DNA from: CAYGYG01 sp964354155
GTDB taxonomy: Bacteria; Hydrothermota; Tepidihabitantia; SM23-42; CAYGYG01
Assembly (NCBI GenBank): GCA_964354155.1
Contig: CAYGYG010000002.1
Coordinates: forward strand, 62,001-126,000
Direction of reading: 5' to 3'
DNA length: 64,000 nt
Shown: positions 34,144 through 42,258 of the stretch, piece after piece
Layout: every line of letters begins with the position of its first letter
How positions within the stretch are numbered: position 1 is the stretch's first letter
Made by a program: the position numbers and the translations under genes
The notes under the pieces: generated by a model
Seen by the model: the letters and a program-made list of their open reading frames with translations, nothing else
Database searches by the model: none
What the model was told of the DNA's origin: nothing

Positions 34144-35814
34144 ATGAAGAGAATGTCGACTTGGGCCGTTCTTTTGATACTACCCGTCTTCGGTATCAGC
34201 CAGTCCTGGATTGCAAGGTACAACGGGACGGGCAACAGCACCGACAAGGCAGCCGCGCTGGCCGTGGACGGCGCGGGCAATGTCTACGTGGCCGGAACGA
34301 GCACCGGCACGGGCACTTACACCGATTACGCCACGGTCAAGTACAACGCGGCCGGTGTCGAGCAGTGGGCCCGGCGCTACAACGGTCCGGCCAATCTGTA
34401 CGATGAAGGCAAGGCCATTGCCTTTGACGGCACTTCTATCTATGTGACCGGCGGCAGCATGGACACCGACCTTTACACCGACATCGTCACCATAAAGTAC
34501 AACGCGTCCGGCGATACCCAGTGGGTGCAGCGCTACAACGGGGCGGCCGACTACGACGACCTTGCCTACGTCGTCGGTGTTGACCGGTCCGGTAACGTCT
34601 ACGCCGCCGGCTATGTCAGCGGCACGACCACCGGCTGGGACTATTGCCTGGTTAAGTACAACTCAATCGGGGTCCAGCAGTGGGTCCGGATCTTCATGAC
34701 CAACGATCAGGACTATATTGTCGGGTTGGCGATTGACGGCTCAGGCAATGTCTATGTTACCGGCTCGAGCGGCGATCCCTATTTCATGACCTGGGACTAC
34801 GTGACCATCAAGTATGATCCGGCCGGCGATACGCTGTGGCTCAGACGCTATAACGGCCCGGCCGACGGCCATGACGAAGCACGCGGCATCGCCCTGGATT
34901 CAAGCGGCAACGTCTACGTCACCGGCGGCAGTGTCGGCACCGGCTCAAGCTGGGACTACACGACGATCAAGTACAATGCGGCCGGTGTCGAGCAGTGGGC
35001 ACGGCGTTACAATGCCGCCGCCAACCTGGCCGACTGGGGCAATGCCATTGCCACCGACCCGAGCGGCAATGTCTACGTGACCGGCAACAGCGCCAGCTCC
35101 GGCAGTGACGTCGACTACGCAACCGTAAAATACAATGCTTCGGGTGTCGAGCAGTGGGCGCGGCGCTACAACGGTCCGGCCGGCGGCTTCGACGACGCTC
35201 TGGCCATGACCGTCGACGGCCGCGGCAATGCCTATGTGACCGGCAAGAGCGACGGAGCCAACACTTACCCGGACTACCTGACTGTCCTGTACAATACGGC
35301 CGGTGACTCGCTTTGGACCAAACGCTACGACGGGCCCGGTAACAACGCCGACAATGCGTACGCGGTCGCGGTCGACGGTGCCGGTTATGTCTATGTGACC
35401 GGCGAGAGCATGGGCGCTGCATCTGATTTCGACTACGCGACCATCAAGTACCCGGGCGTGTCGGTTGAGGAAGAGTTCGCAGCAATCAGGGGGCCTCTTG
35501 GTCCGTGCATTGTAGTGAGCCCAAACCCGTTCCGTGACAGGATAACGATCACGCTTAACGGCGCAGATCAGCATATCAGCAGATCAGTGGGAGGCCGATC
35601 AGCACATCAGCGACCAGGCTTGAGCATCTATGATGCGACTGGACGTTTGGTGAAGTCTTTCGACGTCACGTCCCACGTCCTACGTCCTACGGTTTGTGTC
35701 GTCTGGGACGGCCGTGACGATTTAAGCCGGCAGCTGCCGCCCGGCGTCTATTTTGCCGAGCTTTCGTCCGGGCAATACCGCGCGACGGGGAAACTGATCC
35801 GGGAAACCAAATGA
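34144..35814 (+). CDS. SBBP beta-propeller exported protein with sorting domain
   Basis: 556 residues. GGGAGGAATATA precedes the ATG; signal peptide KRMSTWAVLLILPVFGIS. About nine SBBP repeats (ALAVDGAGNVYVAGTSTGTG, DYATVKYNAAGVEQWARRYNGP). The sorting domain holds the ADQHISRSVGGRSAHQRPG insertion that is nearly identical in DNA to the one in the first ASST gene, plus DVTSHVLRPTVCVVW from an ACGTCCCACGTCCTACGTCC repeat. Its stop codon overlaps the next gene by four bases. Its placement inside the operon suggests it works with CotH/ASST at the surface. Confidence 0.8.
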   Translation: MKRMSTWAVLLILPVFGISQSWIARYNGTGNSTDKAAALAVDGAGNVYVAGTSTGTGTYTDYATVKYNAAGVEQWARRYNGPANLYDEGKAIAFDGTSIYVTGGSMDTDLYTDIVTIKYNASGDTQWVQRYNGAADYDDLAYVVGVDRSGNVYAAGYVSGTTTGWDYCLVKYNSIGVQQWVRIFMTNDQDYIVGLAIDGSGNVYVTGSSGDPYFMTWDYVTIKYDPAGDTLWLRRYNGPADGHDEARGIALDSSGNVYVTGGSVGTGSSWDYTTIKYNAAGVEQWARRYNAAANLADWGNAIATDPSGNVYVTGNSASSGSDVDYATVKYNASGVEQWARRYNGPAGGFDDALAMTVDGRGNAYVTGKSDGANTYPDYLTVLYNTAGDSLWTKRYDGPGNNADNAYAVAVDGAGYVYVTGESMGAASDFDYATIKYPGVSVEEEFAAIRGPLGPCIVVSPNPFRDRITITLNGADQHISRSVGGRSAHQRPGLSIYDATGRLVKSFDVTSHVLRPTVCVVWDGRDDLSRQLPPGVYFAELSSGQYRATGKLIRETK

Positions 35815-36671
35815 ACAAGAGAAACCTCCACAGAACTCTTGCGAAGCTCGCCATCATCCCGCTGTTGGCTCTGGTGCTTTTCCTGCCCATCAAGGTGCCC
35901 TACCGGATCACGGTCACCGGCCAGATCCAGCCTCTGCGCGCCTGGACGCTGACCCGCGGTCAAGGCGGACAGCTCCAAACTAGATCCTTCAACTATGAAA
36001 AAGGAACCGCCGAGGGCATCTCCGTCATACAATTCCAGCGGGGCGAAGACATGAAGTTCCTGCTCAATCCGTTGCTCTCGGAAAAAGAAGAGATTGCCGA
36101 AGGCGACACGGTCGGCACCATCTACTCGAGTGAATTCGAACGCGACGTGACCAGGGTCCGGGGACAGCTGGAGATTGCCCGCGAAGAATTGAAGATGGCG
36201 CCGAACCGACCCGCGGGCGGTGAAGCCCGGCTCATCCAGGTCAAGATTAATGCCCTCGAGAAAGAACTGGCGGTTCTGGTAAAACGGAAACAGTCTTTCA
36301 CGGTACTTGCGCCTTTTCGCAGTGTGGTTGTTCGGCTTGCGGCACCGGCTGAGACACTGCTGCTACTGCATGATGCTGGTGCCCATGTGGTGTTTATGCC
36401 GATTTCCAGTGACTATGTCCCGGATCTCGAGGACGTCAAGAATGTAAGATGCGCGCTTAACAAGAATCACATCATGATTGACCGGGCCGATTTCTCGGTG
36501 GGTCAGAACCGGAGTCACCTTGGCGGACGAGAAGTCGTCATGGCCCGAGGCTTAATCAGGGAGCAGCCATTTAAGATACCATCCGGCATGCTGGTGCAGT
36601 GTTCAATTGATTGTAAACCGGTGTCGCTGTTCGAATATGTCCTGCGATTCTTCGAAAGGATGGTTGTCTGA
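35811..36671 (+). CDS. Membrane-anchored HlyD/membrane-fusion-like protein
   Basis: 286 residues, starting in an ATGA overlap with the previous gene. One N-terminal membrane segment (KLAIIPLLALVLFLPI), then periplasmic. The segment EKEEIAEGDTVGTIYSSEFERDVTRVRGQLEIAREELKM followed by a coiled coil (residues ~105-165) and SFTVLAPFRSVVVRLAAP resembles the biotinyl-lipoyl half-motifs and hairpin of membrane-fusion proteins. It is shorter than usual HlyD proteins and has no transporter partner here. Possible bridge between inner membrane and cell surface for the operon products (inference). Confidence 0.6.
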   Translation: MNKRNLHRTLAKLAIIPLLALVLFLPIKVPYRITVTGQIQPLRAWTLTRGQGGQLQTRSFNYEKGTAEGISVIQFQRGEDMKFLLNPLLSEKEEIAEGDTVGTIYSSEFERDVTRVRGQLEIAREELKMAPNRPAGGEARLIQVKINALEKELAVLVKRKQSFTVLAPFRSVVVRLAAPAETLLLLHDAGAHVVFMPISSDYVPDLEDVKNVRCALNKNHIMIDRADFSVGQNRSHLGGREVVMARGLIREQPFKIPSGMLVQCSIDCKPVSLFEYVLRFFERMVV

Positions 36672-36734
36672 GACCGAGACAGGCCCGGCCCAAGTCTTTC
36701 GAGCCGGGTCGATCGGCGTATAGGATCCCGAACC

Positions 36735-37484
36735 ATGGAAAAACAGGCAAGTAGACTCGAATACAAGTATCTGGTCCCGACTGCGATCATCAGCGATATC
36801 CGCCGGGCAATCACACCCTATGTCCGGCTCGACGCCTACAGCGAGATTACGAAGGAAAAAGAGTACACCGTCCGCAGCATCTACTACGATACGCCAAACT
36901 TCGACTGCTACGAAGAAAAGGTTGAAGGTTTCCTCGAAAAGAAGAAATTTCGTATCCGCGGCTACAACTCGCTTGCCGAGTGCAGCACCGTGTTCTTAGA
37001 GATCAAAAGAAAGCTCCACGACTTCATCGCAAAAGACCGAGCCCCTTTCCAATATCATGAGCTCGACGCCATCTTTTCCGCGCCAGGCGTTCGTCACCAG
37101 GTCTGCGAACACCAAGCCGCGGCCCGACATTTCCTGTACTATTACTACGGCCGGCGGCTCATGCCGGTCATCCTCATCGTTTACGAACGGGAGGCGTTCT
37201 ACAGCAAGTTCGACCGGTTCCTGCGCGTCACGCTTGATAAGGATGTTCGCAGTCACCTGTATCCAACGCTCGACATGCTCTACTACAATTCAGGTTTGAA
37301 ATACGCCCTGCCCCAAACGTCCATTCTGGAAGTGAAATTCTACCGCGGCCTGCCCCTCTGGATTCGGTCCCTGGCAAGAGCCTATCACTTGCAGAGGCTG
37401 GCCGTCTCCAAGTACGCAATCTGCATTGACTCCCATTTGGATGCGCACAAGTTTACCCTGGGGCTTTCGCATCAGGTATGCTGA
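36735..37484 (+). CDS. VTC-domain polyphosphate polymerase-like protein
   Basis: 249 residues, all VTC domain (triphosphate-tunnel fold): RLEYKYLVPTAIISDIRR, YTVRSIYYDTPNFDCYEEKVEGFLEKKKFRIRGY, TVFLEIKRK, VIVYEREAFYS, RVTLDKDV, SILEVKF and a final SKYAICID. The alternating basic and acidic tunnel residues of active enzymes (EYKY, KFRIR, EIKRK, EVKF) are all present, so polyphosphate synthesis or other nucleotide-triphosphate chemistry is plausible. Cytoplasmic. It is followed by DUF4956, a pairing I know from many bacteria, often with CotH. Confidence 0.85.
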   Translation: MEKQASRLEYKYLVPTAIISDIRRAITPYVRLDAYSEITKEKEYTVRSIYYDTPNFDCYEEKVEGFLEKKKFRIRGYNSLAECSTVFLEIKRKLHDFIAKDRAPFQYHELDAIFSAPGVRHQVCEHQAAARHFLYYYYGRRLMPVILIVYEREAFYSKFDRFLRVTLDKDVRSHLYPTLDMLYYNSGLKYALPQTSILEVKFYRGLPLWIRSLARAYHLQRLAVSKYAICIDSHLDAHKFTLGLSHQVC

Positions 37485-37629
37485 TGTTGGTAATTGCTCG
37501 TTCGGTATCTGCAGTTGCAGCATTCTTGAGACGTTTGGGGATCTTTCGCTGTTTTGTCTCGTGCCGTGCTTTAGGTATTTGTGAATTTTAGGCATTTAGG
37601 TGTCTGTCTTGATTAAGGAGGATTAGAAC

Positions 37630-38304
37630 ATGCTTGATGGACTTCAAAACGTCAATCTCTTTCCGACGACCGGACCCCAGATAATCGCCAACGTGACCGT
37701 AGCGCTGATCTGTGGCTTCTTGATTTCGTGGCTCTACCGGCACACCTATCGCGGCCCCGGCTACTCGCCGACATTCGTCAACTCACTCGTGCTGCTGTCG
37801 ATGATCACCTCGGTCGTGATAATGGTGGTTGGCAACAATTTGGCACGGGCCTTCGGTCTTGTGGGCGCAATGTCGATCATCCGTTTCCGCACCGCGATCA
37901 AGAACACTCAGGATATCGTCTACGTGTTTTTCGCGCTGGCCATCGGCATGGCCGCCGGTGTCGGGCTGTACAAGGTCGCTATTACCGGCACGCTCTTCAT
38001 CGGCCTCGTGCTTTACATCGTTACGAAGTCCAAGATCTCAACGCCTGAGCGCGAGGAGTATCTCCTACAGTTCTATGCCGAGCCGGCCGGCACTGATACG
38101 CCTTCTTACCAGTCCATCTTTGACAAGCACTGCAAGCGCTACAAGATCATCAACGTCAAATCGACCGGGGAAGGTAGCCTGCTCGAGCTGTCCTACTATA
38201 TCAGGCTGAAGGACAAAGAGAAGAACCAGGATTTCGTGAAGGATCTGCGCCAGACTACGGGAATCCAGTACGTCAACCTCTTCTTCGACGAAGACCAGTT
38301 CTGA
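37630..38304 (+). CDS. DUF4956 membrane protein
   Basis: 224 residues. AAGGAGGATTAGAAC precedes the ATG. Four hydrophobic segments (IIANVTVALICGFLISWLY, SLVLLSMITSVVIMVVG, IVYVFFALAIGMAAGVGLY, TGTLFIGLVLYIVT) surround the conserved GLVGAMSIIRFRTAIKNTQDIVYVF signature, then a ~90-residue soluble C-terminus. It matches DUF4956 in full length. Usually next to VTC-domain genes, so probably the membrane partner of the polymerase (inference). Last gene of the porin-CotH run; the 145 bp before it hold TTTAGGTATTT word repeats and no gene. Confidence 0.82.
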   Translation: MLDGLQNVNLFPTTGPQIIANVTVALICGFLISWLYRHTYRGPGYSPTFVNSLVLLSMITSVVIMVVGNNLARAFGLVGAMSIIRFRTAIKNTQDIVYVFFALAIGMAAGVGLYKVAITGTLFIGLVLYIVTKSKISTPEREEYLLQFYAEPAGTDTPSYQSIFDKHCKRYKIINVKSTGEGSLLELSYYIRLKDKEKNQDFVKDLRQTTGIQYVNLFFDEDQF

Positions 38305-38312
38305 TGTCGTCA

Positions 38313-38339
38313 TTGACAACTCGCGCGATATCGTAACTT
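38313..38339 (+). promoter_or_regulatory. Weak promoter candidate for cyclase paralogue 2
   Basis: TTGACA, 15-bp spacer, TAACTT. The spacing differs from the 16 bp used elsewhere in the window, so this is tentative. Confidence 0.3.
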
Positions 38340-38428
38340 GTGACATTCGGTGAATCCGATACTTTCAATTAGACCGGGAGTGTTCTGAGCGCGTGTGGTT
38401 CCAAGCTTCAACCCGATAACATCCTCCA

Positions 38429-41400
38429 ATGCCACCCCAGATGATTGAAGAGCGCCGTCTACTAACCATTCTCTTTGCCGATATCCCAGGCTTTGCCTCA
38501 TTGGCGTCGAGTCTTGATCCTGAGGAGGTAACCGAAGTGGTCAATACTTGCTTCGAATTTCTCGACAAGCCGATTGTCAAGCACGGGGGCACAATTCACA
38601 AGCAGGAAAGCGACCTGGTCATTGCCCTGTTCGGTTATCCGGTGATCCATGAGGACGACCCGGAGCGGGCCACTAAGGCGGCGCTTGAGATGTTGGCCAT
38701 CCTGCCGGAGATGAACAGCACCCTTTCAAGAAAACTGCACCGGCGCGCCGACCTCGGTCTCCGCGTCGGCGTAAACAGCGGCATCGTGTTTGCCGGAGAA
38801 ATTGGGTCCCAGGGCAAAGTCGAGCACACCGTGATGGGCGACGCGGTCAATTTTGCCGCGCGTTTGAAGGATGTCGCCAAGCGCGGCGAGATTATTGTTT
38901 CGGAAGCGATCTTCCGGGCGTCGCGTTACCTGGTTGACTATGAAGCGCTGCCGCCGGCTATGCTCAAGGGTTTCGACGAGCCGATGCGTATCTTCAAGCC
39001 GCTGCGGCTAAAAGCAAGGCCTGAGCCCAAGCGGGGCATAAAGGGTCTGTCCTCACCGATGGTCGGTCGGCAAGATGAACTCGATCGGCTGAGAAGTCAG
39101 GCCGAGGATTCGGCGGCTGGCAAGAGGCAGATCGCCTTTGTGATCGGGCATCCCGGCCTGGGTAAGTCCCGCCTGGTCGACGAGTTAAAGGCTCAGCTAT
39201 CCAATCATCGATTGCAGTTCCGTCTTCTTGAGGGCCGGTGTTACGCCGAGGATGAGACGCTAGCCTACGGTCCTTTCTTACAGATAGTAAGGAGTATCCT
39301 GGGTATTGCCGGAAGCGATTCCGAAGTGACTATCCGGACGAAGTTGATCGACAAGGCCCAGTCACGATTCGGCGGCATCGGCAACGAAACGATTCCCTAT
39401 CTCGGCTATCTGTTGTCGATCCGCTTCATGGATGAACTTGACGAGAGAGTGAAGTACCTCGATGGACCGGCGCTCAAGGTACAGGTTTTCCTGGGCATCA
39501 GAAGACTGCTGGCTGGACTAGCGCGGGAACGACCCCTGGTCATCGTGATTGAGGATGCTCACTGGATCGATTCGGTCTCGCTGGAACTCCTCGAGTACCT
39601 GCTGATGGGCATGGAGAGTTTTCCGGTATCGTTCGTGTGCCCGGCCCGGATGGAAAAGGACAAGGAATTCTGGAAAGCGAAGGAGCGGCTGAAGAAGAGC
39701 CTGGCCGACGGGTGCCGGGAGCTGCTGCTCAAGCCTCTTGATCAAGGGGAGAGCGTTGCGCTGGCGAACAACCTGCTGGCGATACCGGCGCTACCCCAGG
39801 CGCTGCAGGACCGAATCCTGGCGCGGGCTGAAGGCAATCCTTTCTACCTTGAAGAGATCATCCGGTCGCTCATCGACGGCGGCGTCCTGGTTTTCAAAGA
39901 AGGTGTCTGGGCCGTGGGTGGAGTAGCTCATGCCCCGGAGACCATCGTCATCCCCGATACGGTCAATGCGATAATCACCGCCCGTCTTGACCGGTTGAAT
40001 CGCGAGAGCCGGGATGTCCTACAGACGGCCTCAGTCATCGGCCGTACTTTTCACACTAGAATTCTGGAGCGGCTCAGTCAGCTCGACAATCTGATGCTGT
40101 CACTTCACCTGGCCACGCTTGAGGATTACGAGTATGTCGATGAGTTGAAGAGGCAACCGGAGTCCGAATACGTATTCAAGCATCCGTTGCTGCAAGAGGC
40201 GGTCTACAGCACGATTTTGAGGAAGAGCCGGCGTGAATTACACCGCCGGACCGGGGAGGCGATCGAAGCCCTCTATCCGGATCGGCTCGAGGATTTTACC
40301 GACCTGCTGGCCCATCAATACGGCAGCAGTGATGATGCACGTAAGGCGGTGCAGTGGCTCGGGCGCGCCGGCCGGAGGGCGAAGGAGCGTTTCGCCAAGG
40401 AAGAGGCGATCAAGTATTTCAAGAGCCTGATATCGATCGCAAAAGAGGCGGAGGCTGGCCTCGAGCATGACCTTGTTGCCGCGTACGAGGCGCTGGGGGA
40501 GATCTACAACTTGAACGACGAATACGGCGCGGCCATTGACTGGTATCAGGAGATGCGGAAGGCGGCCGCGGCGGATAGGGTGGTCTGGTGGCGCGCCGGG
40601 AAGGGACTGGCCCTGGTGTACAAGAATCAGGGCCGGTATGATGATGCCCTGAGTATCGTGGACGAGGCCCAGTCGATGTTTACAGGAGATTCAATTGCTG
40701 ATTTAACGGGCCGGGCGGAGATCGGCCATCTTAAAGGCAGTATTCTGCTCACCCGCGGCGAAATGAGGCAGGGATTCGCTGAGGGGCAGGCGGCCTTGAA
40801 GATCGTCGAAGAGCAAATGGGCCGGTTTGACGCCGCGGGCGCGAGTCAGGATCTTGATCGAAGGCTACTTCGGGCAATGCGTGTTTCGATCCTGAACGAA
40901 CTTGCCGGTGGGTATCGACAAACTGGGGAGTATGATCGGGCGATCGACCTGTCGGAAAAAGCGCTGAAGGCCGCCGAGGAGCTTGGGGACAAGCTACTCG
41001 CCGGCACGGTCATGGTCAATCTTGGGCTGGCTCATTACAACCGGGGAGACTATGTCAAGGCGATCAAGCTATGTCGGCAGCACCTGAAGGTTGCTGAGGA
41101 GATTGGCTACAAGAGGGGAATTCGGACCACCAGCGGCAGTCTGGGGATGATATACTACGAGACGGGCGACGTGGCCAAGGGCATAGAGTATCATGAGATC
41201 TCGATGAGAACGGCCGAGGAGATCGGCGACAAGCAGGGCATTGCCGCGATGAGCGTCAATCTGGGCAACATCTATCGGGACAAAGGCGAGTACGAAAGGG
41301 CACGTAAACTCTACGAACGCGGGGTTGAGATGTATCATGAATTGGGCGAGAAACAGGGAATCGCCGTCGCCACCGGTAACCTGGGTACGATCTATGAGGC

Positions 41401-42139
41401 GGTGGGTGACTTCGATAAGGCGATCGAGCTTTTTCTGGAGGCGCTGGTCATATCCCGGGAAATGGGTGCGAAGCGAAGGGTCGCCTTCGGCCTTGATGCC
41501 CTGGGGGTTGCTCATCAGACCAGAGGGGAATACGAGAAGGCCAAGAGCTACTTGCAGCACTCGCTGACGGTCTTCGAGGAAATGGGGGATCCCAGCGGGA
41601 TCGCCATGGCCAATTGTGATCTGGGTGGACTACTGGTCGAGATGGGTGAATGGGACGATGCCCAGGCGCACCTGGCGAAAGCCGAAACTGTTCTCAAAGA
41701 AACCAGTGACAAGTTTGTTTTGATCAGCCTCTACCGTAAGCAGGCTGGCCTGGCATTGCTTCGCCAGGTTTCTGGTGCCGGGACGCAGCGGGCATACGAC
41801 AAAGATGCTTTGCAGTATGCCGAGGCGGCATTGGTCCTGGCCCGGGAATTGAAATCGAGGCTGGAAGAGGCCGATTGCTGTCATCTTCTTGGCAGGGTCT
41901 ATACCGTGCTTGGTGAAGACGCTCGAGCCGAAGAGAATTTCAAGAAGGCGCTCAGTCTTTTCGAAGAAATGAAGAGCCGGAAAGGACTGGCCGACACCTA
42001 TCTTGAATACGCCCGGATGCTGAAGAGAGCGCCGGACCGGCGAACCAGCTTTGATGAGTATCTTGATAAGGCCTTGAAGATTTTTCAGGAAATCAAACTT
42101 CCCCACCGAATCAAAGAAGTCAGAACCCTTCGTTCGTAG
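38429..42139 (+). CDS. Class III nucleotide cyclase - AAA/STAND ATPase - TPR regulator, paralogue 2
   Basis: 1236 residues, the same layout as 20092-23811. Cyclase domain with D18 (TILFADIPGF) and D62 (KQESDLVIALFG) and HTVMGDAVNFAARL; the usual glycine before the second aspartate is serine here. Walker A VIGHPGLGKSRLVDEL at ~240, Walker B LVIVIEDAHWID. TPR repeats from ~640 to 1190 (KGIEYHEISMRTAEEIGDKQGIAAMSVNLGNIY). No ribosome site before the ATG. It starts 125 bases after the DUF4956 gene, so the two paralogues lie outside the porin-CotH-VTC run on opposite strands. Confidence 0.85.
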   Translation: MPPQMIEERRLLTILFADIPGFASLASSLDPEEVTEVVNTCFEFLDKPIVKHGGTIHKQESDLVIALFGYPVIHEDDPERATKAALEMLAILPEMNSTLSRKLHRRADLGLRVGVNSGIVFAGEIGSQGKVEHTVMGDAVNFAARLKDVAKRGEIIVSEAIFRASRYLVDYEALPPAMLKGFDEPMRIFKPLRLKARPEPKRGIKGLSSPMVGRQDELDRLRSQAEDSAAGKRQIAFVIGHPGLGKSRLVDELKAQLSNHRLQFRLLEGRCYAEDETLAYGPFLQIVRSILGIAGSDSEVTIRTKLIDKAQSRFGGIGNETIPYLGYLLSIRFMDELDERVKYLDGPALKVQVFLGIRRLLAGLARERPLVIVIEDAHWIDSVSLELLEYLLMGMESFPVSFVCPARMEKDKEFWKAKERLKKSLADGCRELLLKPLDQGESVALANNLLAIPALPQALQDRILARAEGNPFYLEEIIRSLIDGGVLVFKEGVWAVGGVAHAPETIVIPDTVNAIITARLDRLNRESRDVLQTASVIGRTFHTRILERLSQLDNLMLSLHLATLEDYEYVDELKRQPESEYVFKHPLLQEAVYSTILRKSRRELHRRTGEAIEALYPDRLEDFTDLLAHQYGSSDDARKAVQWLGRAGRRAKERFAKEEAIKYFKSLISIAKEAEAGLEHDLVAAYEALGEIYNLNDEYGAAIDWYQEMRKAAAADRVVWWRAGKGLALVYKNQGRYDDALSIVDEAQSMFTGDSIADLTGRAEIGHLKGSILLTRGEMRQGFAEGQAALKIVEEQMGRFDAAGASQDLDRRLLRAMRVSILNELAGGYRQTGEYDRAIDLSEKALKAAEELGDKLLAGTVMVNLGLAHYNRGDYVKAIKLCRQHLKVAEEIGYKRGIRTTSGSLGMIYYETGDVAKGIEYHEISMRTAEEIGDKQGIAAMSVNLGNIYRDKGEYERARKLYERGVEMYHELGEKQGIAVATGNLGTIYEAVGDFDKAIELFLEALVISREMGAKRRVAFGLDALGVAHQTRGEYEKAKSYLQHSLTVFEEMGDPSGIAMANCDLGGLLVEMGEWDDAQAHLAKAETVLKETSDKFVLISLYRKQAGLALLRQVSGAGTQRAYDKDALQYAEAALVLARELKSRLEEADCCHLLGRVYTVLGEDARAEENFKKALSLFEEMKSRKGLADTYLEYARMLKRAPDRRTSFDEYLDKALKIFQEIKLPHRIKEVRTLRS

Positions 42140-42209
42140 TCCCCAGTTCCCGCGAAGACGGATAGATTCGGACTCTTGGATCGGCCTCCCGCTTGGTTCC
42201 GCCACCTGG

Positions 42210-42246
42210 GGAAAAAAAGAAGGGCCGGTTAAGGCCCTTCTTTCAA
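42210..42246. terminator. Bidirectional intrinsic terminator
   Basis: AAAGAAGGGCC - GGTTAA - GGCCCTTCTTT, 11 perfect pairs with an A-run before and T-run after. It serves the convergent cyclase (+) and FG-GAP (-) genes. Confidence 0.8.
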
Positions 42247-42258
42247 TTCGAGTGAGTA

